36,843 bases of DNA from Betaproteobacteria bacterium. GTDB lineage: Bacteria; Pseudomonadota; Gammaproteobacteria; Burkholderiales; Rhodocyclaceae. The stretch is from NCBI GenBank assembly GCA_019136545.1, contig JAGVUA010000047.1:1-36843 (forward strand), in the 5' to 3' direction. Of this stretch, positions 25,856 through 36,843 are shown piece by piece (position 1 is the first letter of the stretch; each line of letters begins with the position of its first letter). The translations under genes were made by a program, and so were the position numbers. Below the pieces are notes generated by a model, which did no database searches, was not told the origin of the DNA, and was given only the letters and a program-made list of their open reading frames with translations.

Positions 25856-27127
25856 CTAGCGCCGGATGGCGCGATACCCAATATCGCGGCGGTATTGCAT
25901 GCCGTCGAAGCGGATGGTATCCACCGCTTCGTAGGCGCGCTTCTGGGCGGTCTTGGCGTTGTCGCCGAGGGCGGTCACGCATAGCACGCGTCCGCCGGCG
26001 GTGACCACCTGGCCATCGCGAAGCGTCGTGCCGGCATGGAAGACGTGCACGTCCTCCGCCTCCTGCTGCGGCAAGCCATGGATGACGTCGCCCTTCTTCG
26101 GCGTGTCGGGATAGTGTTCGGCGGCCAGCACCACGCCGAGCGCGATGCGCCGATCCCACTCGGCCTCGACCTTGTCGAGGCGGCCGTCGATGGCGGCATC
26201 GAGAATCTTCACGAAGTCGCTCTTCAGCCGCATCATGATCGGCTGCGTTTCGGGATCGCCCATGCGGCAGTTGAATTCGAGCACCTTCAACGAGCCGTCC
26301 GGCTTGATCATCAGACCGGCATAGAGGAAACCGGTAAATGGAATGTGATCCTTCTCCATGCCCTGGATGGTCGGCATGATCACTTCGCGCATGACTTTCG
26401 CATGTACCTGGGGCGTCACCACCGGCGCCGGCGAGTAGGCGCCCATGCCGCCGGTATTCGGTCCCTTATCGCCGTCCTGCAGGCGCTTGTGGTCCTGGCT
26501 GGTGGCCAGAGGCAGCACGTTCCTGCCATCGGCCATGACGATGAAGCTGGCTTCCTCGCCTTCGAGGAACTCCTCGATCACCACGCGTGCGCCCGCGTCG
26601 CCCATCTTGTTGTCGAGCAGCATCATGTCGATGGCGGCATGCGCCTCGTGCAGCGACAGGGCCACCACGACCCCCTTGCCGGCCGCCAGGCCGTCGGCCT
26701 TGATGACGATCGGCGCTCCCTTGTTCTCGACATAGGCGTGCGCCGCCTGCACGTCGGCGAAGGTGGCGAATTCCGCGGTGGGGATGCCGTGGCGGGCCAT
26801 GAAGCGCTTGGCAAAGTCCTTGGAGCTTTCGAGCTGCGCGGCGGCCTTGGTCGGCCCGAAGATGCGCAGGCCGCGGGTACGGAAGACGTCGACGATGCCC
26901 GCCGCCAACGGCGCTTCAGGGCCGACCAGCGTCAGGTGGATCTTCTCCCTTTCGGCGAAATCGGCCAAGGCCTCGATGTCGGTGACAGCCAGGTTCTCGA
27001 GCTCCCGTTCGCATGCCGTCCCGGCGTTGCCCGGCGCTACCAGCACCTTCTGAAGGCCGGGTGTTTGGGCGATACGCCAGGCCAAGGCATGTTCGCGACC
27101 ACCGGAACCGACGACGAGGATCTTCAT
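25856..27127 (-). CDS. purD: Phosphoribosylamine-glycine ligase
   Basis: Makes glycinamide ribonucleotide from phosphoribosylamine, glycine and ATP, the second step of purine synthesis. The 423-residue ATP-grasp enzyme begins MKILVVGSGGREHALAW and has the KADGLAAGKGVVV loop, GPNTGGMGAYSPAP and LEFNCRMGDPETQ signatures. It starts 13 bp after the purH stop and ends just before the hemF start, so purH, purD and hemF are probably cotranscribed. Confidence 0.97.
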   Translation of the reverse strand: MKILVVGSGGREHALAWRIAQTPGLQKVLVAPGNAGTACERELENLAVTDIEALADFAEREKIHLTLVGPEAPLAAGIVDVFRTRGLRIFGPTKAAAQLESSKDFAKRFMARHGIPTAEFATFADVQAAHAYVENKGAPIVIKADGLAAGKGVVVALSLHEAHAAIDMMLLDNKMGDAGARVVIEEFLEGEEASFIVMADGRNVLPLATSQDHKRLQDGDKGPNTGGMGAYSPAPVVTPQVHAKVMREVIMPTIQGMEKDHIPFTGFLYAGLMIKPDGSLKVLEFNCRMGDPETQPIMMRLKSDFVKILDAAIDGRLDKVEAEWDRRIALGVVLAAEHYPDTPKKGDVIHGLPQQEAEDVHVFHAGTTLRDGQVVTAGGRVLCVTALGDNAKTAQKRAYEAVDTIRFDGMQYRRDIGYRAIRR

Positions 27128-27140
27128 GATGCGCTTTCGC

Positions 27141-28715
27141 CTAGTGCCGGAAGTGTCGGAAGCCGGTGAACACCATGGCGATGTTTTGCTCGTCGGCCGC
27201 GGCGATGACTTCGGCATCGCGCACCGAGCCGCCCGGCTGGATAACGGCGGTGGCGCCGGCCTTGGCCAGCACGTCGAGGCCGTCGCGGAACGGGAAGAAG
27301 GCATCCGAGGCCACCACCGAGCCGGCGACGGTGAGGCCGTTGTTCTCGGCCTTGATGGCAGCGATGCGCGCGGAATCGACGCGGCTCATTTGCCCGGCGC
27401 CGACGCCCGTGGTCATGCCGTCCTTGCAATAAACGATGGCGTTCGACTTGACGTACTTGGCGACGCGCCAGGCGAACAGCAGGTCGGTCATCTCCTGCGC
27501 CGTCGGCGCGCGCTTGGTCACGACCTTGAGGTCGGACTGGTCGATGCGAGCGACGTCGGCCGTTTGCACCAGCAGGCCGCCGCCGACGCGCTTGTAGTCG
27601 AACAGCGTGCCAGCCACCTTCCCCAGCGGCACGACCAGCACGCGCAGGTTCTGCTTGGCGGCGAACACGGCGCGGGCTTCGGCGGTGATTTCCGGCGCGA
27701 TGATCACTTCGGCGAACTGGCCGGCCACGGCGTCCGCCGTGGCCTTGTCGATGGCGCGGTTGAAGGCGATGATGCCGCCGAAGGCCGAAGTCGGGTCGGT
27801 CTTGAACGCCTTCTGGTAAGCCTCCAGCGCGGTCGGCGCGATGGCGACGCCGCAGGGGTTGGCGTGCTTGACGATGACGCAGCAGGTCGTGTCGAAGGCC
27901 TTGACGCATTCCCAGGCGGCGTCGGAATCGGCGATGTTGTTGTACGACAGCTCCTTGCCCTGTAACTGCTCGTAGTTGGCGATGGCGCCGGGCACGGCGA
28001 CGGCTTCGCGGTAGAACGCGGCCTGCTGGTGCGGGTTTTCGCCGTAACGCATGGTGTCGAGCTTGTCGAACGCCAGTTGCAGGCGCGCGGGGAAGGGGGT
28101 CGGCTTGTTGTCGGCGTCGAGGCCGGTCAGCCAGTTCGAGATCGCCGCGTCGTAGCGCGCGGTGTGCGTAAACGCCTTCTTGGCCAGCGCGAAGCGCGTG
28201 GCGTAGGACAGTGCGCCGCCGTTGGCCTTCAGTTCGGCGATCACGGGAGCGTAGTCGGCCGGCTCGGTGACGACGCCGACGCCGCCAGCCTCATTGCCGT
28301 GGTTCTTGGCCGCCGCGCGCACCATGGTCGGCCCGCCGATGTCGATGTTCTCGATGGCGTCCGCCAGCGTGCAGTCCGGTTTCGTCACCGTCGCCTGGAA
28401 AGGGTAGAGGTTCACGATCACCAGGTCGATGGTCGGAATGCCGTGCTTCTGCATGGTCGCCGCGTGCTCGGCGTTGCCGCGGATGCCGAGAATGCCGCCG
28501 TGCACCTTCGGGTGCAGCGTCTTGACGCGGCCGTCGAGCATTTCCGGAAAGCCGGTGTAGTCGGAAACGTCGGTCACCGGGATGCCGGCGTCGCGCAGCA
28601 GCTTGGCCGTGCCGCCGGTGGAGAGGATGTTGACGCCGAGCCCGGCGAGTTCGCGGGCGAAGTCGACGACGCCGTGCTTGTCGGAAACGCTGATCAGCGC
28701 TTGTTGTACTTTCAT
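27141..28715 (-). CDS. purH: Bifunctional AICAR transformylase / IMP cyclohydrolase
   Basis: Performs the last two steps of IMP synthesis. The 524-residue product has an N-terminal cyclohydrolase domain ([28 protein letters not shown]) and a C-terminal transformylase domain ([20 protein letters not shown] with the catalytic Lys-His, FGGIIAFNR, and [11 protein letters not shown] near the end). The ATG at 28715 overlaps the fis stop as ATGA. Confidence 0.97.
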   Translation of the reverse strand: MKVQQALISVSDKHGVVDFARELAGLGVNILSTGGTAKLLRDAGIPVTDVSDYTGFPEMLDGRVKTLHPKVHGGILGIRGNAEHAATMQKHGIPTIDLVIVNLYPFQATVTKPDCTLADAIENIDIGGPTMVRAAAKNHGNEAGGVGVVTEPADYAPVIAELKANGGALSYATRFALAKKAFTHTARYDAAISNWLTGLDADNKPTPFPARLQLAFDKLDTMRYGENPHQQAAFYREAVAVPGAIANYEQLQGKELSYNNIADSDAAWECVKAFDTTCCVIVKHANPCGVAIAPTALEAYQKAFKTDPTSAFGGIIAFNRAIDKATADAVAGQFAEVIIAPEITAEARAVFAAKQNLRVLVVPLGKVAGTLFDYKRVGGGLLVQTADVARIDQSDLKVVTKRAPTAQEMTDLLFAWRVAKYVKSNAIVYCKDGMTTGVGAGQMSRVDSARIAAIKAENNGLTVAGSVVASDAFFPFRDGLDVLAKAGATAVIQPGGSVRDAEVIAAADEQNIAMVFTGFRHFRH

Positions 28716-28954
28716 GGCAGCCCTCGGAGAAGATCGTGTTCGGTCAGTTTCTTGCGCAGGGTGTTGCGGTTGATGCCGAGCATGTCGGCGGCGACGGTCT
28801 GGTTGCCGTCCGCCTGTTTCATGACGACTTCCAGCATCGGCTTCTCGACCGCGGCGAGCACCATGTCGTAGATGGCATGCGGGCGCCCGCCGTCGAGATC
28901 GCGGAAATAGCGGTTCAAGGTCCGCTTGACGCAATCGGCAATGTCGGCGCTCAT
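28712..28954 (-). CDS. fis: Fis-family nucleoid DNA-binding protein
   Basis: An 80-residue Fis homologue, shorter than the E. coli protein (98 residues) as is common in betaproteobacteria. The C-terminal helix-turn-helix is clear: [21 protein letters not shown] (about residues 50-70). The N-terminal beta-hairpin arm that contacts invertases in enterics is reduced. Fis bends DNA and adjusts transcription with growth. It overlaps dusB upstream and purH downstream by ATGA, and the dusB-fis pairing is widely conserved. Confidence 0.95.
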   Translation of the reverse strand: MSADIADCVKRTLNRYFRDLDGGRPHAIYDMVLAAVEKPMLEVVMKQADGNQTVAADMLGINRNTLRKKLTEHDLLRGLP

Positions 28955-29952
28955 GCGGCCTCTTCGTAAAGTATCCGCTCGTTGGCGGCTTGCGACAGAA
29001 AGAACTCGTCGGTGGCCGCCAGCTGCGCATCCATGGCGGTGAGCTGGTTCATGGCATGGCGGAACTTTGCCGCGCCGGCGATGCCCTTGGTGTACCAGCC
29101 GATGTGCTTGCGGGCGATCTTGGCGCCGGTGTCCTCGCCGTAGAACGCGTAGAGGTCGGCGAGGTGGCTGCGCAGAATGGCGTGGATCTCGGCGTTCGAC
29201 GGCGCCGGCAGCAGCGTGCCGGTCGAAAGGAAATGCGCGATCTCGCGAAACAGCCAAGGCTTGCCCTGCGCCGCGCGACCGATCATCAGGCCGTCGGCCT
29301 GAGTGTGTTCGAGCACGAACCTGGCTTTTTGCGGCGTCGTGATATCGCCGTTGGCGATGACCGGAATCCTCACCAGCGTCTTGACCAGCGCGATGGTGTC
29401 GTATTCGGCCTCGCCCATATACTGGTCGGCGCGCGTGCGGCCGTGAATGGCGATCGCCCGCACGCCGCAATCCTCGGCGATGCGGGCGATGGCGGGCGCA
29501 TTGCGGTGTTCGCGGTTCCAGCCGGTGCGGAACTTGAGCGTGACCGGCGTGTCCGGCACGGCCTTGACGACGGCATCGAGGATTTTCGCGACCAGCGGCT
29601 CGTCCTTCATCAGCGCCGAGCCGGCCATGACGTTGCAGACTTTTTTGGCCGGGCAGCCCATGTTGATATCGACGATTTGCGCGCCTTCGTCGACGTTGTA
29701 CCTGGCCGCTTCGGCCATCATGCGCGGATCGGCGCCGGCGATCTGCACCGAAATCGGCTCGACCTCGCCTTCGTGGTTGGCGCGCCGGCGCGTCTTGGCG
29801 CTGCCGTAGAGCAACGAGTTCGAGGTCACCATTTCCGAAACCGCCAGCCCCGCGCCGAGCTTCTTGCACAACTGGCGGAACGGCCGGTCGGTCACTCCGG
29901 CCATGGGCGCGACGAACAGGTTGTTGCGGAGCGTGAAGCCGAGGAACTGCAT
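28951..29952 (-). CDS. dusB: tRNA-dihydrouridine synthase B
   Basis: A 333-residue FMN-dependent enzyme that reduces specific uridines of tRNA. It has the [12 protein letters not shown] start, the catalytic-Cys motif [10 protein letters not shown], the HGRTRADQY signature, and the FMN-binding VIANGDI and [13 protein letters not shown] elements. Its stop overlaps the fis start (ATGA). It is the first gene of a dusB-fis-purH-purD-hemF run; a -10-like TAGAAT at 29994-29999 lies about 42 bases upstream. Confidence 0.96.
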   Translation of the reverse strand: MQFLGFTLRNNLFVAPMAGVTDRPFRQLCKKLGAGLAVSEMVTSNSLLYGSAKTRRRANHEGEVEPISVQIAGADPRMMAEAARYNVDEGAQIVDINMGCPAKKVCNVMAGSALMKDEPLVAKILDAVVKAVPDTPVTLKFRTGWNREHRNAPAIARIAEDCGVRAIAIHGRTRADQYMGEAEYDTIALVKTLVRIPVIANGDITTPQKARFVLEHTQADGLMIGRAAQGKPWLFREIAHFLSTGTLLPAPSNAEIHAILRSHLADLYAFYGEDTGAKIARKHIGWYTKGIAGAAKFRHAMNQLTAMDAQLAATDEFFLSQAANERILYEEAA

Positions 29953-29993
29953 GGCCGGGCGGAGATGGTCGTCGCGGAAACGGGAAGGCGCGG

Positions 29994-29999
29994 ATTCTA
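29994..29999 (-). promoter_or_regulatory. Likely -10 box of dusB
   Basis: TAGAAT on the minus strand lies 42 bases before the dusB ATG, giving a leader of about 35 bases. The same box appears before grxD, and one on each strand near 36614-36631. No strong -35 was found. Confidence 0.4.
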
Positions 30000-30182
30000 C
30001 CCCCAGTCGCTTAATTCTTGTGCAGCGTCGGGCGGGCGCCCGTCGTCGTTCGCCAGGCGCGAATCACGTGCTGCTGCAAGTTCGCGGCAAAACTCCTTGT
30101 TCCGCATGAAGAACGCGTCCGACTGAATGCAAGCGGCGGCATTCGGCTCTCTGCGGCCTGTCGCAATGTTCAAGGTTCAAGC

Positions 30183-30947
30183 TTAAACGGCAGACGAGTG
30201 CTTGCCGGCGCCATCGACATCGGCTGCCCGTTGCGCTTGGTACTCCTCGGCCAACTTGTCCAGGAACACGTGGAGCTTCTCGTTCATTTCCGAATAGTCG
30301 TGCTTGCGCAGAACATCGGCTTGCTGAACGAACTTGTGATGGGCGAGCGTCTCGAGCGAAGGATCGGCGTGGGCAATCAGCCGTTCGACGACCTCCGGTG
30401 TGAACTCCATGTGACACTGAAAGCCATGGACTCCCTGGCGGTATTCGACGATCTGTCGTGGACATCCTTCGCTGGCGGCAATGATTTTCGCCGCGGGCGT
30501 CAATCCGGGCATGTCGTTATGCCAGTGGCCGACTTCCAGGGTCGGGCCGAAATGGCTGAATTTATCGTTCTTGAGGCCTTCGTCCGTGAGGTGAATCGGA
30601 AGCTTGCCGATCTCTTTTTCCGGACTGCGCTCGACCCTGGCGCCCAGCGCTTCGCCGATGAGTTGCGCGCCCAGGCAAACCCCGATCACCACGCGCCTGG
30701 CGGCAATGAACTCGGCGATCAGGGCAATTTCGGCAGCCGCATCGAAGTGGGGGCATTCCGCCTTCGTGGTCGTGGGAGACTGCGGCCCGCCCATGATGAT
30801 CAGAAAATCGATTTCATCGGCGGAGATCGGCAAAGGCTCGCCTTGATATACCCGGGAGCAGGACACGGCATGTCCCCGATTGCGCGCCCATGTTTCATAG
30901 GCGCCCGGCGCCTCGAACGATTCGTGAATGACAAAGTGAACGCGCAT
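30183..30947 (-). CDS. Class I glutamine amidotransferase-like protein
   Basis: A 254-residue stand-alone class I glutaminase domain. The triad is visible: Cys91 (GVCLGAQ), His179 and Glu181 (CHMEF). The oxyanion Gly motif MGGPQSP is at about 52-58. The start at 30947 (MRVHFVIHES) has GGAA upstream; the longer frame adds residues without support. Proteins like this are often called GMP-synthase-like, but no synthase domain is nearby, so it may be a gamma-glutamyl hydrolase acting on a small amine conjugate. The only close neighbour is a broken MFS transporter gene on the same strand 45 bp away. Confidence 0.82.
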   Translation of the reverse strand: MRVHFVIHESFEAPGAYETWARNRGHAVSCSRVYQGEPLPISADEIDFLIIMGGPQSPTTTKAECPHFDAAAEIALIAEFIAARRVVIGVCLGAQLIGEALGARVERSPEKEIGKLPIHLTDEGLKNDKFSHFGPTLEVGHWHNDMPGLTPAAKIIAASEGCPRQIVEYRQGVHGFQCHMEFTPEVVERLIAHADPSLETLAHHKFVQQADVLRKHDYSEMNEKLHVFLDKLAEEYQAQRAADVDGAGKHSSAV

Positions 30948-30992
30948 GTTTCCTTCCCATTGGATATTTGTCGTTGCGGTGGCTGGCATGGA

Positions 30993-31520
30993 TTATCCGT
31001 CAGCGGCGGGGCGGGGGTGTCGCCGGGGCAGCATGCTCACCACGGCCAGGGTGACGCACGCAGTGGCGGCCATGAAAGCGATCTGGGCCAGGTAGAGCGG
31101 CTTGAGCGAAATCCTGTCGAGCAGATTGCCGACCAGCAGTTGCGTCAGGGAGGCCAAGGCAATTGACCAGCGCAAGGAGCGCGCCGATGCGGGCCGGGTC
31201 TTGCGAAATCTGGCTGAACTTGTCCGATAGCAACGCGTAGTTGCTGCTGGTGGAAAAATTGAACAGCATGCCGCCGCTGGCGGCGGCGACCGTCATGATG
31301 AGCAGCACCTTGGCGACCGAGATGCCTGCGTGATGGCCATCGGCTGAGGCTTGCGGCTTTGCCGGCGCGCTTGCGTCGCGCGTGGCACAGGCCGCAAAGA
31401 CGAGACCGCACATGATGCAGACGATGCCGGGAATGATGAACGCCATGCGCCAGCCAAAATACCTGATGAGGACTCCCGTCACCGCCGCATTCCGGTTGGC
31501 ACGGCCTGGGACCGGGTTGC
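30993..31520 (-). pseudogene. MFS transporter remnant, truncated and frameshifted
   Basis: Two frames together read as the C-terminal half of a major facilitator transporter: AVTGVLIRYFGWRMAFIIPG and ALLALVN in one, then ALASLTQLLVGNLLDRI and a last membrane helix in the other. One extra base at AATTGCC (about 31161-31165 on the minus strand) explains the shift. About 140 N-terminal residues are missing, and the homology stops where the RES gene ends (about 31500-31520). It cannot make a working transporter. It may once have been cotranscribed with the amidotransferase gene. Confidence 0.75.
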
Positions 31521-31988
31521 TCACTTCCACATCCTGCTGTCGAATCCGAAGGGCAGCGGCGGCTGGAATTTCAGCCTGGCGAAGTCGGAATGGCGGGGAT
31601 TCAGCAGATAGTTGAATTCGCGCGGCACGATGACGGAAGGCACGCGCAGCAGCGCGGTTTCGTTGCGCCTGGCCCAGTCGAGACCGAGGGCCTGGGCGGC
31701 GTGCGGCGGCGGCTCGGCGCGCCAGTTGTCGGGCAGTGCGCCGGCGGCGAGCTTCTCGATGCGCAGCTTATCGGGCACGACGACTTCGATGGCGACCAGG
31801 GCGAGACGGGCGTCCTCGGGCGCGAGATGCACGAAGAGTTCCAGCGCCGCCAGCGAAAGCGTGCCGCCGAGATAGACGACCGGCGTACCGCGCGGATTCC
31901 AGCGTCCGCCATGACGGCGCGCGCCCTCGCCGTCGAAGGCGTTGGCGGCGTGCCTGGCCTTGACGACGCGCCAGAGCGACAGCGGCAT
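31521..31988 (-). CDS. RES-domain toxin
   Basis: A 155-residue RES-family toxin. Such toxins fold like ADP-ribosyltransferases and destroy NAD+ in the cell. The family residues can be seen: Arg in LWRVV, GARRHGGRWNPRGTPVVY (Arg-rich NAD-binding segment), Glu in LAALELFVHLA, and Ser in RVPSVIVP with NYLLNPRH after it. The ATG at 31988 overlaps the stop of the upstream antitoxin gene. The tail end abuts the broken MFS gene. It lacks a signal peptide and acts in the cytoplasm. Confidence 0.88.
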   Translation of the reverse strand: MPLSLWRVVKARHAANAFDGEGARRHGGRWNPRGTPVVYLGGTLSLAALELFVHLAPEDARLALVAIEVVVPDKLRIEKLAAGALPDNWRAEPPPHAAQALGLDWARRNETALLRVPSVIVPREFNYLLNPRHSDFARLKFQPPLPFGFDSRMWK

Positions 31989-32425
31989 CAGCTGAAGATG
32001 CCGAATTCGATACGGCCGAGCAGGTCTTCGACCTCGCGCGCGCCGGCCTCGGTGCCGAGCAGCGACAGCGGCGTGCGGTTGCCGAGGCCGCGCTGCGGTT
32101 CCTTGAGCCAGCGATGGGCGCGCGCGCTGTCTTCGAACACTTCCTCGGCGAAGCCGACGATGCGCGCCAGCCGGAACAGACGGTCGCTCTGGGCTGACGT
32201 GAGGCGGGCGTCGGCCTCCTTGCCGATGCGCTGCAGGGTCTTGCCGCTGACGCCGAGTCCCTTGGCCAGTTCGCTCTCGGACCAGTCGAGGCGCTGCTGC
32301 AGGCGATCGGCCACCTGGCGCGGCAGGCCGGCCTCGACGACATCGGCGAGATCGAGCGGATTCAGGATGCGCCTGCCGAGCAGGCGCGACCCGCCGAGCA
32401 CCTTGACCACCGACATATCGCCCAT
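31988..32425 (-). CDS. Xre/MbcA/ParS-type antitoxin
   Basis: A 145-residue antitoxin. The central helix-turn-helix (WSESELAKGLGVSGKTLQRIGKE, about residues 48-70) binds DNA, and the C-terminal DUF2384-type domain (VFEDSARAHRWLKEPQRGLGNRTPLSLLGTEAG) binds the RES toxin. The start at 32425 has AAGGAG about 8 bases upstream. A perfect 9-bp inverted repeat in the promoter (32443-32470) is a likely autoregulatory operator. Confidence 0.9.
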   Translation of the reverse strand: MGDMSVVKVLGGSRLLGRRILNPLDLADVVEAGLPRQVADRLQQRLDWSESELAKGLGVSGKTLQRIGKEADARLTSAQSDRLFRLARIVGFAEEVFEDSARAHRWLKEPQRGLGNRTPLSLLGTEAGAREVEDLLGRIEFGIFS

Positions 32426-32442
32426 GACGAGTCTCCTTGTAA

Positions 32443-32470
32443 CATCTGTCCAGTAATTGTAGGACAGATG
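32443..32470. promoter_or_regulatory. Operator palindrome of the Xre-RES module
   Basis: CATCTGTCC and GGACAGATG are perfect 9-bp arms separated by 10 bases. The spacer holds a minus-strand TACAAT that would serve as the -10 box for the antitoxin gene, so a dimer bound here would block transcription. This is the usual autorepression layout for Xre-type antitoxins. Confidence 0.65.
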
Positions 32471-32517
32471 ACCAGGGGGCGCCAGGGGCGCCCGGAGGGA
32501 ACGATGACGGCCTTGGC

Positions 32518-33603
32518 CTACCAGCCTCGGGCGCCGAACATCATGCGGCGGGCGACGAAATGGCGTGCCGGCGGCAGGAGGTCGAGGGCCAGCAGACCGG
32601 CGCCGCGCGCATGGCGCAGCAGCGGCTGGTCGTTACTGAACAAGCGCACCAGCGCATCGGTGAAAGCCATGGCGCCCTTGCGGTCGAGCTTGCGGGCGGC
32701 GGCGTAGCGCGCCAGCACTTCGGGTGCGCCGGGGTCGGTGGCATCGGCTAAGGTGCGCGCCAGCTCGAAGATGTCGCGCAGCGCCAGGTTGAAGCCCTGA
32801 CCGGCGACCGGATGCAGCGTCTGCGCGGCGTTGCCGATCCACACCTGGCGTGCCGCCACGGCTGACTTTCGGTAGCGCAGGCCGAGCGGAAACACGAAGC
32901 GGGAAGACACCGACGCAAAGGCCACGCGCCGGCCGAAGCGGCCTTGCAGCAGCGCGCGGAAGGCATCGTCGTTCATCGCCGCCACGGTCGGGGCAGCGGC
33001 GCCGGCACAGGTGAGGACGATGGCATATTCCTTGCCCTGGCCGCCCATGGGCAGCGCCGCGATCGGGCCTTCGGGCGTGAAGCGCTCCCAGGCGCGGCCG
33101 GCGTGCGGCTGGTCGGCCGCGGCCGTGCAGATGACGGCATGCTGGCCGTAGTCGCGTGCCACCGCGCCGGCAGCGTCGGCCTCGACGGCGCCTTCGGCCC
33201 AGACGGTCAGCGCCGCTTCGGGCGGCGCGTCGACGCGGGTGTGGTCGCGGAAAACGATATCGGTTTGCGCCAGCGCCGCGTCGAGGCTGGCGGCGAGGTC
33301 GCCGGCGGCGAGCACGTAGCCGAGCGCCGGCACGCCTTCGTCTTCGGCGGTGATCTTGGTGCGGCCGAGCCCGCCCTGGTGCGAGACGTGGATGGACGTG
33401 ATGGCGGTGTGCGGAATCGCCGCCCAGACGCCCAAGCCTTCGAGGATCTGGCGTGCGCCATGCGAGAGGGCGAGGATGCGCTTGTCGGCAGTGGCGGCGC
33501 CGCGGGTGCGGGCATCGAGGATTTCGGCGGCGATCCCCTGGCGATGCAGGGCCAGGGCCAGCGCCATGCCGGCCGGACCGCCGCCGACGATGGCGACGCT
33601 CAT
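32518..33603 (-). CDS. ubiH: UbiH/VisC-family FAD monooxygenase
   Basis: A 361-residue flavoprotein hydroxylase of the ubiquinone pathway. It has the FAD-binding [12 protein letters not shown] (6-17), the [16 protein letters not shown] motif after the second strand, and the [21 protein letters not shown] signature that marks the UbiH/UbiF/UbiI group. A copy of the 24-bp repeat encodes KSAVAAR right before that signature ([10 protein letters not shown]), where relatives have a variable linker. The ATG at 33603 overlaps the pepP stop (ATGA); ubiH next to pepP is a known arrangement. Which ring position it hydroxylates cannot be fixed from sequence, so the symbol is tentative. Confidence 0.88.
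   Translation of the reverse strand: MSVAIVGGGPAGMALALALHRQGIAAEILDARTRGAATADKRILALSHGARQILEGLGVWAAIPHTAITSIHVSHQGGLGRTKITAEDEGVPALGYVLAAGDLAASLDAALAQTDIVFRDHTRVDAPPEAALTVWAEGAVEADAAGAVARDYGQHAVICTAAADQPHAGRAWERFTPEGPIAALPMGGQGKEYAIVLTCAGAAAPTVAAMNDDAFRALLQGRFGRRVAFASVSSRFVFPLGLRYRKSAVAARQVWIGNAAQTLHPVAGQGFNLALRDIFELARTLADATDPGAPEVLARYAAARKLDRKGAMAFTDALVRLFSNDQPLLRHARGAGLLALDLLPPARHFVARRMMFGARGW
32847..32870 (-). repeat. 24-bp dispersed repeat, copy 6 (in ubiH)
   Basis: Copy on the sense strand of ubiH, read as KSAVAAR. I use it as the reference form; it begins GAAAGTCAG, has CCGTGGCGG as core and ends CACGCC. An internal GCCG-TGG-CGGC can form only a weak 4-bp stem. Confidence 0.85.
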
Positions 33604-34919
33604 GTCGAGCGCTCGGCCATCAGCGCTTCGATGTCGGCGATGGACTTGGGCGCCGCGGCGGTGAGGATGTCGCAGCCGGCCGGCGTCACCAGCGCGTCGT
33701 CTTCGATGCGGATGCCGATGTGGTGGAAGGCGGCCGGCACGTCGTCGGCGGGGCGGATGTAGCAGCCGGGCTCGACCGTCAGCACCATGCCGGGCGCCAG
33801 CGGCCGCCAATGGTCGTCGCCGGGGCGGCCGATCTTGTATTCGCCGGCATCGTGCACGTCGATGCCCAGCCAGTGACTCGTCCGGTGCATGTAGAAGCGC
33901 TTGTAGCTTTCCGATTCGATGACGCCGTCGACGCTGCCGTGCAGCAGCTTGAGGTCGATCATGCCCTGCGCCAGCACCTTCACCGCCGCCTCGTGCGGCG
34001 CCATGAAATGGACGCCCGGCCGGATGGCGGCGATGGCCGCCTCCTGCGCGGCCTCGACCAGCGCGTAGACGTCCTCCTGCGGCCCCGAGAAACGGCCATT
34101 GACCGGAAAAGTGCGCGTGATGTCGGAGGCATAGCCGTCGAGCTCGCAGCCGGCGTCGATCAGCAGCAGCTCGCCGTCCTGCATCCGGCGGTCGTTGGCG
34201 ACGTAGTGAAGCACGCAGGCGCCGGGCCCGGAAGCGACGATGGGCGTGTAGGCCGGGAACTGGCTGCCCTGGCGGCGGAACTCGTGCAGGAATTCGGCCT
34301 CGATCTCGTATTCCCATCGGCCCGGCGTGGTCAGGCGCATGGCGCGGCGATGACCGGCGGCGGCGATGTCGGCGGCGCGGCGCATGAGCGCGATCTCGTG
34401 GCCGTCCTTGATCAGGCGCATCTCGTCGAGCACGGCGCGCAGGTCGTGGATCGTCGCCGGCGCCCGCTTGCCGGCACGGCTCTGGGCGCGCACGGCGTTG
34501 AGCGCGCGGCCGAGGCGGGCGTCCCACTCGACATCGAAGCCCAGCGAATGCCACAGGGCCGGCTGGTTGGCGATCAACTCCGGCAGCTTCTCGTCGAGCG
34601 TTGAAATCGAATGCGTCTCGTCGAAGCCGAAGGTTTCCCGCGCGGCTTCGGGACCGAAACGGAAGCCGTCCCAGATCTCCTTGTCGGGGTCCTTGTCGCG
34701 GCAGAACAGGATGCTTTGGGGCTGTTCGCCCGCGATCAGCACCAGCACCGCTTCGGGCTCGTCGAAGCCGGTGAGGTAGTGGAAGTAGCTGTCGGCGCGG
34801 AAAGGGTAAAAGGCATCGCGGTTGCGGACCTTCTCGCTGGCGGTCGGCAGCACGGCGACGCCTTCGCGCATGCGGTCGAGCAGGCGGGCGCGGCGATCGA
34901 TGAAAGGCTGGATGTCCAT
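33600..34919 (-). CDS. pepP: Xaa-Pro aminopeptidase
   Basis: A 439-residue metallopeptidase that removes the first residue of peptides with proline second. The M24 dinuclear metal site is complete: two Asp in [20 protein letters not shown], His in [13 protein letters not shown], Glu in LTVEPGCY and Glu in [10 protein letters not shown]. The N-terminal creatinase-like domain (about 1-165) is of family length. Its stop overlaps ubiH (ATGA). Confidence 0.96.
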   Translation of the reverse strand: MDIQPFIDRRARLLDRMREGVAVLPTASEKVRNRDAFYPFRADSYFHYLTGFDEPEAVLVLIAGEQPQSILFCRDKDPDKEIWDGFRFGPEAARETFGFDETHSISTLDEKLPELIANQPALWHSLGFDVEWDARLGRALNAVRAQSRAGKRAPATIHDLRAVLDEMRLIKDGHEIALMRRAADIAAAGHRRAMRLTTPGRWEYEIEAEFLHEFRRQGSQFPAYTPIVASGPGACVLHYVANDRRMQDGELLLIDAGCELDGYASDITRTFPVNGRFSGPQEDVYALVEAAQEAAIAAIRPGVHFMAPHEAAVKVLAQGMIDLKLLHGSVDGVIESESYKRFYMHRTSHWLGIDVHDAGEYKIGRPGDDHWRPLAPGMVLTVEPGCYIRPADDVPAAFHHIGIRIEDDALVTPAGCDILTAAAPKSIADIEALMAERST

Positions 34920-34927
34920 GCGCGCGA

Positions 34928-36633
<1,706 letters not shown>

Positions 36634-36692
36634 ATCGGCATTCAGTGCGCTTCGGCGCGATATTCCTAGGCATTCGGGGCGAACAGGCGAGC

Positions 36693-36843
36693 ATGGGTTT
36701 TCGGCTTGGCGCACACATAGGCGCGCGATTGGGCGGCTGGCTGCTAGTCGGCTTGGTCGGCACTGCCGTCGCCGCCGACGGCCTGCCGCCCTTGCAGGTC
36801 GATCCTGCCCTGCTCGGTGCGCCCAAGCCCGCCAAGCCCGCCA
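36693..36843 (+). CDS. lptD: LPS-assembly protein LptD, N-terminus only
   Basis: The window cuts this gene after 50 codons. The visible part has a signal peptide (Arg-containing n-region, hydrophobic LGGWLLVGLVGTAV, cleavage likely after AVAA) and then DGLPPLQVDPALLG, the start typical of betaproteobacterial LptD. LptD is the outer-membrane barrel that inserts lipopolysaccharide into the outer leaflet. The call rests on this short stretch plus its place divergent from amgK-murU. The last codons begin a Lys-Pro-Ala repeat made of tandem AAGCCCGCC units. Confidence 0.8.
   Translation, partial: MGFRLGAHIGARLGGWLLVGLVGTAVAADGLPPLQVDPALLGAPKPAKPA

Overview
The window reads as a chromosome segment of a GC-rich betaproteobacterium, probably Rhodocyclales or a near relative. 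This is inferred from gene content and order: hemA-prfA-prmC-grxD, argH divergent from an AlgZ/AlgR-type pair, hemC-hemD-hemX-hemY, dusB-fis-purH-purD-hemF, ubiH-pepP, and amgK-murU divergent from lptD. No rRNA, tRNA or CRISPR array was seen.

Bases 1 to about 4690 are a decayed prophage or integrative element. A plus-strand small-terminase-like gene runs tail to tail into a truncated minus-strand gene at a junction near 895-910. A minus-strand block of five small unknown genes (1429-3850) ends in a clear intrinsic terminator. A tyrosine integrase (3968-4690) has its catalytic half but no N-terminal half. It stops 10 bp from an accessory pair, an NmrA-type NAD(P)-binding protein and a divergent HxlR regulator (4700-6060), whose promoter region holds a long inverted repeat. 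An AT-rich gap (6061-6529) with a good sigma-54-like site leads to the chromosome proper.

Bases 6530-10839 encode a translationally coupled signalling pair: an HDOD-GAF histidine kinase and a REC-PAS-GGDEF-EAL response regulator. A glycine-zipper lipoprotein follows, with three 10-bp-phased TTGT repeats upstream. From 11590 on, the genes are mostly core: tetrapyrrole synthesis (hemA, hemC, hemD, hemX, hemY, hemF), translation termination (prfA, prmC), grxD, arginine (argH), purines (purH, purD), tRNA modification (dusB), the nucleoid protein Fis, ubiquinone (ubiH), peptidase pepP, peptidoglycan recycling (amgK, murU) and the first 50 codons of lptD. Accessory pieces among them are a Ser/Thr kinase with a cyclic-nucleotide-binding domain coupled to a short fructosamine-kinase-like gene, a glutamine amidotransferase, a broken MFS transporter, and a RES-Xre toxin-antitoxin pair with a palindromic operator candidate.

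The most unusual signal is a dispersed 24-bp repeat (starts GAAAGTCAG, core CGTGGCGG, ends CGCC). Eight recognisable copies and one diverged copy lie between 12.8 and 36.2 kb, and none was found in the first 12.8 kb. Most copies sit inside core genes at protein linkers, in several reading frames and both orientations. It could be an uptake-signal-like sequence or a small coding-compatible selfish repeat. I know of no described element that matches it, but I could not search.
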